NCBI GenBank assembly: GCA_046348365.1
Contig: JAXMEL010000003.1
Location: 682,001 to 746,000, forward strand
Reading direction: 5' to 3'
Source: JAEUPI01 sp046348365
GTDB taxonomy: Bacteria > Pseudomonadota > Gammaproteobacteria > Burkholderiales > Burkholderiaceae_C
DNA length: 64,000 nucleotides
The notes under the pieces were generated by a model. It was not told the DNA's origin and ran no database searches. It saw only the letters and a program-made list of their open reading frames with translations. Each line of letters begins with the position of its first letter. Positions within the stretch are counted from its first letter, which is position 1. Of this stretch, positions 44,311 through 50,980 are shown piece after piece. A program made the translations under genes and the position numbers.

Positions 44311-44312
44311 GC
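43636..44312 (+). repeat. Direct repeat, tauC segment, copy 2 (partner 26970-27646)
   Basis: A 677-bp block reading identical to 26970-27646, including third codon positions, in direct orientation. Confidence 0.95.
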
Positions 44313-44317
44313 CGGCC

Positions 44318-44338
44318 GCGGCATGCGCGGCATGCCGC
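44318..44338. terminator. Hairpin between tauC2 and the convergent TSUP gene
   Basis: Arms GCGGCATG (44318-44325) and CATGCCGC (44331-44338) with a 5-base loop, followed by TT. It lies in the 37-bp gap between convergent genes, so it can serve either direction. Confidence 0.5.
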
Positions 44339-44347
44339 TTCGCTCGT

Positions 44348-45130
44348 TCAGCCCAGCAGCGCGGCCGCGGCGCGCGCCACGCCGAGCGCGGCGATCACGA
44401 TCAGCAGGTCGAGCACCCAGCGGCGAAAGGCGGCCTCCGACACGCCGGCGAACGAGCGCTGGCCGATCCAGATGCCGGCCAGCATCGCCGGCATCATCCA
44501 CAGCGCCCAGCGCAGCGTGTCGCGCCCGAGCAGCGCAGCACCGTCGGCGCCGCCGCCCGGCAGCAGCGCCGCCCACGCCAGCGCATAGAGGTCGGTGAAG
44601 AGAAACAGCGCGATCATCGTCGCGCGCAGCGCCGCCGGCGCCAGCGTGGCCGTGTTCAGCATCACCGCCACCGCGATGCCGCCGATGGCCGCCACGCCGT
44701 TGACGAAGCCCGACACCAGCCCCACCGCCAGCCGCGCCGGCGTCGTGGGCGCGAGCGCGAGCTTGACGCCGGCGCGCAGCAGCAGCGCAGCCAGCAGCAG
44801 CAGCGCGCCGATGATCAGCCGCAGCGCGGTCTCGGGCAACCACGCCAGCGCGGCGATGCCCAGCGGAATGGCCAGCGCGTTGCCGAGCACCAGCCACGAC
44901 AGCCAGCGCCGGTCGACATCGCGCGCGGCGCCGCGCAGCAGGCTGATGCTGGCCGCCACCTCGAGCACGAAGATCGGCGGCACGATCTGCGCCGGCGGCG
45001 CGAGCAGCGACAGCGCCGCTACGCACAGCGCCGAGAAGCCGAACCCGGCGAAGCCGCGCACGATGCCGGCACCCAGCACGACGAGCAGGGCCATCACGAG
45101 TGGCGCGGTGGCCAGGGGCGGCGTGAACAT
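44348..45130 (-). CDS. tauE: TauE/SafE (TSUP) family exporter, probable sulfite exporter
   Basis: 260 residues with about eight predicted helices and two repeated TSUP halves: GAGIVRGFAGFGFSALCVAAL near the N-terminus and GLVSGFVNGVAAIGGIAVAVML in the middle. TSUP proteins export sulfite or sulfoacetate, or handle other organosulfur anions. Xsc releases one sulfite per taurine, so an exporter beside the tau genes fits. It converges on tauC2, so it is not in that operon. Many TSUP proteins have other roles, which limits certainty. Confidence 0.72.
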   Translation of the reverse strand: MFTPPLATAPLVMALLVVLGAGIVRGFAGFGFSALCVAALSLLAPPAQIVPPIFVLEVAASISLLRGAARDVDRRWLSWLVLGNALAIPLGIAALAWLPETALRLIIGALLLLAALLLRAGVKLALAPTTPARLAVGLVSGFVNGVAAIGGIAVAVMLNTATLAPAALRATMIALFLFTDLYALAWAALLPGGGADGAALLGRDTLRWALWMMPAMLAGIWIGQRSFAGVSEAAFRRWVLDLLIVIAALGVARAAAALLG

Positions 45131-45197
45131 CGGTTATGGTTGGAGCGCCAACGCGCGGTGCGCCGGATGGCGGTGCATTCACCAGCAAGCAGCGAGC

Positions 45198-46343
45198 ATG
45201 ACACAGCGCCCGAAGAAGACCTCAGCGAGAACCCCGGCCACGACCGCGCCCGACGCTGCGCGGCCGAGCGCCGACGGCCGGCCCGATGCCGACGGCACCA
45301 CCGCCGCCGGCCTGCGCTACCCCTGCGGCGAGCCGCCCGAGCACGGCCACGGCCGCGAGATCGCGCCCGGCGTGCGCTGGCTGCGCATGCACCTGCCGTG
45401 GACGCTGGCGCACATCAACCTCTACGCGCTCGACGACGGCGAGGGCTGGGCGCTGGTGGACACCGGCGCGCAGACGCGCGAGGCGCTGGCCGGCTGGACG
45501 CGGCTGCTCGCCGCGCCCGACGCGCTGGCCGGCCGGCCGCCGACGCGCGTGCTGTGCACGCACATGCACCCCGACCACGTGGGCATGGCCGGCTGGCTGA
45601 CGCGCCGCTTCGACGTGCGGCTGTGGATGACGCGGCTCGAGTACCTCTCGTGCCGCTCGCTGGTGGCCGACACCGGCCGCGAGGCGCCCGACGACGCGAT
45701 CCGCTTCTACCGCCACGCCGGCTGGAACGACGAGGCGATCGAAACCTATCGCGTGCGCTTCGGCGGCTTCGGCCGCATGGTGCATGCGCTGCCCGACAGC
45801 TTCCGCCGCCTGCGCGACGGCGAGCCGGTGCGCATCGGCGACCATGACTGGCGCGTGATCGTCGGCCACGGCCATTCGCCGGAGCATGCCTGCCTGCTGT
45901 GCGACGAGCGCAAGCTGCTGCTCTCGGGCGACCAGGTGCTGCCGCGCATCTCGTCGAACGTGTCGGTGTTCCCCACCGAGCCCGACGCCAACCCGCTGGC
46001 CGACTGGCTGGAGTCGCTGGCGAAGCTGCGCGCCGACGTGAGCGACGACGTGCTCGTGCTGCCCTCGCACGGCGAGCCGTTTCACGGCCTGCACGCGCGG
46101 CTCGATCGCCTCACCGGCGGCCACCTGCGCAGCCTCGAGCGCCTGCGCCGCGGCCTCGGCGAAGGGCCCAAGCGCGTGATCGACTGCTTCGGCGCGCTGT
46201 TCGCGCGCATGATCGAGGGGCCCGAGCTGCTCGGCATGGCCACCGGCGAGACGCTGGCGCACCTGAACTACCTGCTCGCGCGCGGCGAGATCGCGCGCGA
46301 GACCGGCGCCGACGGGGTGTGGCGCTACCACCGGGTCGCGTAG
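45198..46343 (+). CDS. Metallo-beta-lactamase-fold hydrolase
   Basis: 381 residues. The metal-binding motif HMHPDH is at 122-127 (THMHPDHVGMAGW). VGHGHSPEHACLL gives the next histidine, LLSGDQVLPRIS the bridging aspartate, and LPSHGEPFHG the last histidine. The C-terminal 80 residues form a helical winged-helix-like tail (MATGETLAHLNYLLARGEI), seen in LACTB2/thioesterase-like members. The first 45 residues are low-complexity, and a later start is possible. The substrate is unknown; a thioester or phosphodiester is usual for the group. Not obviously linked to the liv genes downstream. Confidence 0.8.
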   Translation: MTQRPKKTSARTPATTAPDAARPSADGRPDADGTTAAGLRYPCGEPPEHGHGREIAPGVRWLRMHLPWTLAHINLYALDDGEGWALVDTGAQTREALAGWTRLLAAPDALAGRPPTRVLCTHMHPDHVGMAGWLTRRFDVRLWMTRLEYLSCRSLVADTGREAPDDAIRFYRHAGWNDEAIETYRVRFGGFGRMVHALPDSFRRLRDGEPVRIGDHDWRVIVGHGHSPEHACLLCDERKLLLSGDQVLPRISSNVSVFPTEPDANPLADWLESLAKLRADVSDDVLVLPSHGEPFHGLHARLDRLTGGHLRSLERLRRGLGEGPKRVIDCFGALFARMIEGPELLGMATGETLAHLNYLLARGEIARETGADGVWRYHRVA

Positions 46344-46427
46344 GCGACCCAGCGTCCTAGGGAAGTCCCGGCGCCGGGCCGGCGGCGCGAGCAGGCATGC
46401 TTGCGCCCCGACCAAACGGGCACCGCG

Positions 46428-47303
46428 GTGGCATTTCTCCAGCTTCTCGTCTCGGGCATCTCGGTGGGCTGCATCTATGCGCTCATCGCGCTCGGCTTCG
46501 TGCTGATCTACAAGGCCACCGAGACGGTCAACTTCGCGCAGGGCGAGCTGATGATGCTCGGCGCCTTCGCCGGGTTGGCGCTGATGGAGCTGGTGCAGCT
46601 GCCGTTCGCGGTGGCGGTGGTGCTGGCGATCACCGCGATGGCGGCCTTCGGCGTGCTGCTCGAGCGCGTGGTGATCCGGCCCATCCTGGGCCAGCCGCAG
46701 TTCACCATCGTGATGTTGACCATCGGCATCGGCTACATGGCGCGCGGCCTGGTCACCATGGTGCCGGGCTACGGCTCCGACACGCACGCGCTGCCGGCGC
46801 CGTACAAGGGCCAGACCTGGAACCTCGGCGCGCTGGTGTTCAGCGTGGAGCAGGTGGTGGTGATCGTGGTCACCGTCGCGCTGTGCGGCCTGCTGTACCT
46901 GATGTTCAGCCGCAGCCGCGTGGGCATCGCGATGCAGGCCGCGTCGCAGAACCAGCTCGCCGCCTACTACATGGGCATTCCGGTGCAGCGGCTCAACGGG
47001 CTGGTGTGGGGCCTGTCGGCCGCGGTGGCCACGATCGCCGGGCTGCTGCTGGCGCCGTTCACCTTCGTGCACGTGAACATGGGCTTCATCGGGCTGAAGG
47101 CCTTTCCGGCCGCGGTGGTGGGCGGTTTCGGCAGCCTGCCCGGCGCCATCGTCGGCGGGCTGGTGATCGGCGTGGTCGAGACGCTGGCCGGCGTGTACCT
47201 GCCCGAGGGCTTCAAGGACATCGCGGCGTATGTGGTCGTGCTGGTGATGCTGGTGGTGAAGCCGAATGGCTTGTTCGGCGGCGCGGCGCGCAAGAAGGTC
47301 TGA
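46428..47303 (+). CDS. livH: Branched-chain amino acid-type ABC permease (LivH)
   Basis: 291 residues from GTG 46428, giving the normal opening AFLQLLVSGISVGCIYALIALGFVLIYKATETVNFAQGE. A TTG at 46401 would add nine residues. Eight predicted helices and the conserved GGFGSLPGAIVGG loop near the C-terminus are LivH marks. HAAT-family importers carry leucine-type amino acids, amides, urea or aromatic acids. No binding-protein gene accompanies this cluster. Confidence 0.88.
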   Translation: MAFLQLLVSGISVGCIYALIALGFVLIYKATETVNFAQGELMMLGAFAGLALMELVQLPFAVAVVLAITAMAAFGVLLERVVIRPILGQPQFTIVMLTIGIGYMARGLVTMVPGYGSDTHALPAPYKGQTWNLGALVFSVEQVVVIVVTVALCGLLYLMFSRSRVGIAMQAASQNQLAAYYMGIPVQRLNGLVWGLSAAVATIAGLLLAPFTFVHVNMGFIGLKAFPAAVVGGFGSLPGAIVGGLVIGVVETLAGVYLPEGFKDIAAYVVVLVMLVVKPNGLFGGAARKKV

Positions 47304-47320
47304 CAAGGCGGCGGCAGGCG

Positions 47321-48397
47321 ATGCGCTTCATCTTCAAGACCGACTACGAGCAGGACATCCGCATCGTCAAGCACGGCGGGCAGGCGTTCTGGTATTCGGT
47401 GCTCGCCGTTGCGCTGTTGGCCGCGCCGTGGGTGGTGGGCGACTACTGGCTCACGCAGCTGGCGTTCATCCTGATCTACTCGATCGCCGGGTTGGGGCTG
47501 ATGGTGCTGGCCGGCTTCACCGGGCTCGCGTCGCTGGGGCACGCGGCGTTTCTCGGCGTGGGCGCGTACACGCAGGCCTTCTTGCTCGGCATCGGCTGGC
47601 CGTTCCTGCTGAGCTTGAGCTGCGCGGCGGCGCTGTCGGCCGCGGTGGGCGTCATCGTCGGCCTGCCGGCGCTGCGCGTGAAGGGCATTTATCTCGCGAT
47701 CGCCACGCAGGCGTTCGGCTTCATCGTCGAGGAGGTGCTGGCGCGCTGGGAGAGCGTGACCGGCGGCAACTCGGGCCGCAACGTGCCGGGGGTGCAGATC
47801 TTCGGCTTCGAGCTGGGCTCGGGCGAAGGCTTCTACTACCTGTGCCTGGGCGTGTGCGTGGTGTGCACGTTCGGCGTGCTGAACCTGATGCGCTCGGGCA
47901 CCGGCCGCGCGTTCGTGGCGATCCGCGACTCCGAGATCTCGGCGCAGAGCATGGGCATCGCGATCGCGCAATACAAGACGCTCGCCTTCGCGATCTCGGC
48001 CGCGCTCACCGGGCTGGCCGGCGCGCTGTATGCGCACAAGCTGCGCTTCATCTCGCCGGACCAGTTCGGCGCGCTGCAGTCGATCGAGCTGTTGCTGCTG
48101 GTGGTGGTGGGCGGGCTGGGCTCGGTGCACGGCGCGTTCCTCGGCGCGATCTTCCTGATCGCGATGCCGCAGCTGATCGCGGTGAGCAAGGACGCGCTGC
48201 CCGCCGCGATCGGCCAGGCGAGCGGGCTGCAGGCGTTCGTGTACGGGCTGGTGCTGGTGGCGATCGTGCTGTTCGAGCCGATGGGCATGTACGGCCGCTG
48301 GCTGAAGATCCGCACGTTCTTCCAGCTGTTTCCGTTCTACCGCAAGGGCATGTTCAGGCGGCAGAAGGCGTTTGCGAAGTCGGAGCGGTTGAGGTGA
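47321..48397 (+). CDS. livM: Branched-chain amino acid-type ABC permease (LivM)
   Basis: 358 residues with predicted helices from residue 24 on. The GLMVLAGFTGLASLGHAAFLGVGAY, RVKGIYLAIATQAF and VVVGGLGSVHGAFLGA blocks are LivM signatures. The ATG at 47321 lies 17 bp after livH. A 415-bp gap filled by repeat elements follows before the ATPase genes, an unusual break in a liv operon. Confidence 0.9.
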   Translation: MRFIFKTDYEQDIRIVKHGGQAFWYSVLAVALLAAPWVVGDYWLTQLAFILIYSIAGLGLMVLAGFTGLASLGHAAFLGVGAYTQAFLLGIGWPFLLSLSCAAALSAAVGVIVGLPALRVKGIYLAIATQAFGFIVEEVLARWESVTGGNSGRNVPGVQIFGFELGSGEGFYYLCLGVCVVCTFGVLNLMRSGTGRAFVAIRDSEISAQSMGIAIAQYKTLAFAISAALTGLAGALYAHKLRFISPDQFGALQSIELLLLVVVGGLGSVHGAFLGAIFLIAMPQLIAVSKDALPAAIGQASGLQAFVYGLVLVAIVLFEPMGMYGRWLKIRTFFQLFPFYRKGMFRRQKAFAKSERLR

Positions 48398-48428
48398 GGG
48401 TGCATCGCACTTGTTCGGAGTTCGCGCG

Positions 48429-48665
48429 GCGCGGCGGGCGGTACCCGCTGGGGGCTCATACTGGGTCGGTCCTCGCCTTCGGCGAGGACTGCGCTGCGGT
48501 GCTCGCGCCGAGGGTCGCGCCGCCGAACTCACTGCGCGAGCTTCGCTCGCTCCGTTCAAACATCGTCGGCGAGTCAGAGCACGAAGCGCGCTGCGCGCGC
48601 CGACCCTCGTCGCTGCGCTCCTCGCCGCCCCACAAATCGCCCCCAACGGGTACCGCCCACCGCGC
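48429..48665. mobile_element. MITE-like element with 27-bp terminal inverted repeats
   Basis: The ends 48429-48455 and 48639-48665 are inverted repeats matching at 25 of 27 positions, each containing GGGCGGTACCCG. The 237-bp element has no supported coding sequence and includes internal hairpins, for example GGTCCTCGCC...GGCGAGGAC near 48480. No clear target-site duplication could be fixed by eye. It sits between livM and livG. A single related terminal sequence also occurs at 40022-40041. Confidence 0.7.
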
Positions 48666-48707
48666 AGAACCGCTCGTGGTGTTCGACGAAGGCAGTGAGC
48701 GGTGCTG

Positions 48708-48780
48708 GGCAAAGGTGGGTCGGGGCAGGACCGGGGGCGCCTCATCGAAGCGCCCAGGCCTGCCCCAACCCGCCTTTGCC
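48708..48780. repeat. Large hairpin of the dispersed repeat family
   Basis: Arms 48708-48729 and 48759-48780 pair at 20 of 22 positions. The central part holds GGCGCC...GGCGCT-type complementarity (48736-48754). The right half is the same sequence as the repeats at 33526-33567 and 39943-39987. It ends 32 bp before livG and could terminate or process the liv transcript. Confidence 0.75.
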
Positions 48781-48812
48781 TTGCTCGGTACCGGCATGGG
48801 CAACATCGCATC

Positions 48813-49619
48813 ATGAGCGAGCCAGAAGTCCTCCTCTCCGCCCGCGACCTCAGCGTGCGCTTCGGCGGCGTGCTCGCCGTCAACAAGGTGAGCTTCGACG
48901 TGCGGCGCGGCGAGGTGTTCACGCTGATCGGCCCCAACGGCGCCGGCAAGACCACGGTGTTCAACCTGATCAGCCGCATCTACAACCCCACCGGCGGCAC
49001 GCTGCAGTTCGAGGGGCAGCGGCTCAACGAGCTGCCGCCGCACGCGATCGCCCGGCTCGGCATCGCGCGCACGTTCCAGAACATCGAGCTGTTCGAGCAC
49101 GCCTCGGTGCTGCAGAACCTGCTCATCGGCCACCACGTGCACCAGGGCAGCGGTGTCTGGCATAACCTGCTCTTCACGCCGACAGCGCGTCGCGCCGAGC
49201 TGCAGGCGCGCGAGCAGGCCGAGAAGGTGATCGACCTGCTCGACCTGCAGCACCACCGCGACGCGCTCGTGCACGGGCTGCCTTACGGCGTGCGCAAGGT
49301 GGTGGAGGTGGCGCGCGCGCTGTGCATGGGGCCGAAGCTGCTGCTGCTCGACGAGCCGTCGTCCGGCCTCAACGTCGAGGAGACCGACGACATGGCCTGG
49401 TGGATCCGCGACATCCGCAAGGAGCTGGGCATCACCGTGCTGATGGTCGAGCACGACATGAGCCTGGTCTCGCGCGTGAGCGACCGCGTGCTGGCGATGA
49501 ACCAGGGCGAGGTGCTCGCGCTCGGCACGCCGGCCGAGGTGCAGTCGCACCCCGGCGTGATCGAGGCCTACCTCGGCTCGACCGACGACCTGTCGTCGCT
49601 GCGCAGGAAGGCGGCATGA
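48813..49619 (+). CDS. livG: Branched-chain amino acid-type ABC ATPase (LivG)
   Basis: 268 residues with Walker A GPNGAGKTT at 40-48, Q-loop RTFQNIELF, Walker B LLLLDEP and VLMVEHDMSLVSRVSDRVLAMNQGEVLA, the LivG H-loop wording. The signature motif is the relaxed LPYGVRKVVEVARAL, normal for LivG. Its last bases overlap livF (ATGA). No Shine-Dalgarno-like purine run is obvious in front of ATG 48813, where repeat sequence ends. Confidence 0.9.
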   Translation: MSEPEVLLSARDLSVRFGGVLAVNKVSFDVRRGEVFTLIGPNGAGKTTVFNLISRIYNPTGGTLQFEGQRLNELPPHAIARLGIARTFQNIELFEHASVLQNLLIGHHVHQGSGVWHNLLFTPTARRAELQAREQAEKVIDLLDLQHHRDALVHGLPYGVRKVVEVARALCMGPKLLLLDEPSSGLNVEETDDMAWWIRDIRKELGITVLMVEHDMSLVSRVSDRVLAMNQGEVLALGTPAEVQSHPGVIEAYLGSTDDLSSLRRKAA

Positions 49620-50404
49620 GCACGGATCCCACTGCCGGCGGCCTGCTCGTGCTCGCCAACGTGGAGAGCGCGTACGGCCCCATCAAGGCCATCCGCGGCG
49701 TCAGCCTCGAGGTGCGCAAGGGCGAGATCGCCACCGTGCTCGGCAGCAACGGCGCCGGCAAGTCGACGATCCTGAAGACCATCTCGGGCGTGCTCGACCC
49801 CAACCGCGGCAGCGTGCACTTCAAGGGCGACGACATCACCGGCCACGACCCGGCCGACATCGTGCGCCGCGGCCTCGTGCACGTGCCCGAGGGGCGCGAA
49901 GTGTTCCCGCTGCTGTCGGTGCGCGAGAACCTGATGATGGGCGGCTACACGCGGCGCGACCGCGACGGCCTCGCGCGCGACCTGGAGCTCGTGTACGGCT
50001 ACTTTCCGATCCTGAAGGAACGCGAGAAGCAGGACGCCGGGCTGCTCTCGGGCGGGCAGCAGCAGATGCTGGCGATCAGCCGCGCGCTGATGGGCGCGCC
50101 GGAGCTGATCCTGCTCGACGAGCCGAGCCTCGGCCTGAGCCCCAAGCTCACGCGCGAGATCTTCGAGATCGTGGTGCGCATCAATCGCGAGCGCGGCACC
50201 ACGATCCTGCTGGTGGAGCAGAACGCCAACATGGCGCTCAACGTGGCCGACCACGGCTACGTGCTCGAGAACGGCCGCATCGTCATGGAAGACCGCTGCG
50301 ACGTGCTGCGCGAGAAGGAAGACATCCGCGAGTTCTACCTCGGCATGAAGGACGCCGGCGTGCGCGGCGAGCGGCGCTGGAAGAAGAAGAAGACCTGGCG
50401 CTGA
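49616..50404 (+). CDS. livF: Branched-chain amino acid-type ABC ATPase (LivF)
   Basis: 262 residues with Walker A GSNGAGKST at 43-51, signature LSGGQQQMLAISRAL, Walker B LILLDEPSLGLSP and H-loop ILLVEQNANMALNVADHGYVLENGRI. A lysine-rich tail (RRWKKKKTWR) extends past the usual LivF end. The start codon overlaps the livG stop, so the ATPases are made together. It closes the cluster. Confidence 0.9.
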   Translation: MSTDPTAGGLLVLANVESAYGPIKAIRGVSLEVRKGEIATVLGSNGAGKSTILKTISGVLDPNRGSVHFKGDDITGHDPADIVRRGLVHVPEGREVFPLLSVRENLMMGGYTRRDRDGLARDLELVYGYFPILKEREKQDAGLLSGGQQQMLAISRALMGAPELILLDEPSLGLSPKLTREIFEIVVRINRERGTTILLVEQNANMALNVADHGYVLENGRIVMEDRCDVLREKEDIREFYLGMKDAGVRGERRWKKKKTWR

Positions 50405-50408
50405 GGCA

Positions 50409-50425
50409 CGCACCGCCGCGGTGCG
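50409..50425 (+). terminator. Short hairpin after livF
   Basis: Arms CGCACCG (50409-50415) and CGGTGCG (50419-50425) around a 3-base loop, five bases after the livF stop. There is no U-tract, so this is a modest terminator candidate. Confidence 0.4.
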
Positions 50426-50512
50426 CTGCGGCGCGAGCGATAGACCCCGATCGACACATTTCTTTGCGTTCGCATTCACGCAATCGTCGCGCGCCGGCGC
50501 TATGGTGCCGGC

Positions 50513-50950
50513 ATGGACACGATCAACACCCCTCGGGCCGCCGCGGCTGCGCCGGCCGTCGACGTGTCGCCACCGCCCAGCGTTGCGCCGCTGGTGGCGG
50601 CTCTGTATGCCGAAGCGCCGCATTCGGTGCGGCTGCGCCTGCTCGACCGGCTGCTGCAGCCGGTGGGCCCGCTCGCGCTCGGTGCCATCGCGGCCGGCGC
50701 GTTCGCGCGGCTGCTGCCGCCCGAGCGCTGGACGGGCGCGCAGCTGCACCTCGAAGACGCGATGCGCATCGGCGCGCCGCAGGTGCTCGAGCTGACGCGC
50801 TACCTGGAGCAGAAATGCCCCGAGTGGCTGCTGCAGCTGCCCGAGCTGTTGGGCGACAACCCGGTTGCCCTCGGCAGCCTGACCGGCGCGATGCTGCTGG
50901 TCGCGCTGCGCGCGTGGCGGCGGCGCACACCGCCGCCATCGGCGGCGTAG
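50513..50950 (+). CDS. Hypothetical protein, 145 residues
   Basis: I do not recognise it. After an alanine/proline-rich start it has an arginine/leucine-rich helix (APHSVRLRLLDRLLQPVGPLALGAIAAGAFARLL) and a moderately hydrophobic C-terminal stretch (LGSLTGAMLLVALRAWRRR). The latter could be a single membrane anchor with positive residues on the inside. Codon use resembles its neighbours, but there is no strong ribosome site. It ends 30 bp from the convergent SMP-30-like gene. Confidence 0.5.
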   Translation: MDTINTPRAAAAAPAVDVSPPPSVAPLVAALYAEAPHSVRLRLLDRLLQPVGPLALGAIAAGAFARLLPPERWTGAQLHLEDAMRIGAPQVLELTRYLEQKCPEWLLQLPELLGDNPVALGSLTGAMLLVALRAWRRRTPPPSAA

Positions 50951-50980
50951 CGATCACCGCCGCCGCCGGCGGCGTGACGA

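Noticed and set aside
25004..44312. Transposon or integron origin for the tau duplication
   Set aside because: No transposase, integrase or insertion-sequence end was found next to either tau copy, and the edges of identity fall inside genes rather than at inverted repeats.
44595..45197. N-terminal extension of the metallo-hydrolase by about 200 residues
   Set aside because: The extension is antisense to the TSUP exporter gene and consists of low-complexity A/S/T residues. The ATG at 45198 gives a normal protein.
48411..48698. Short open frames inside the repeat-rich gap between livM and livG
   Set aside because: Their translations follow the inverted-repeat sequence, with low-complexity R/A/S peptides, and there is no ribosome site. 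They are non-coding element sequence.
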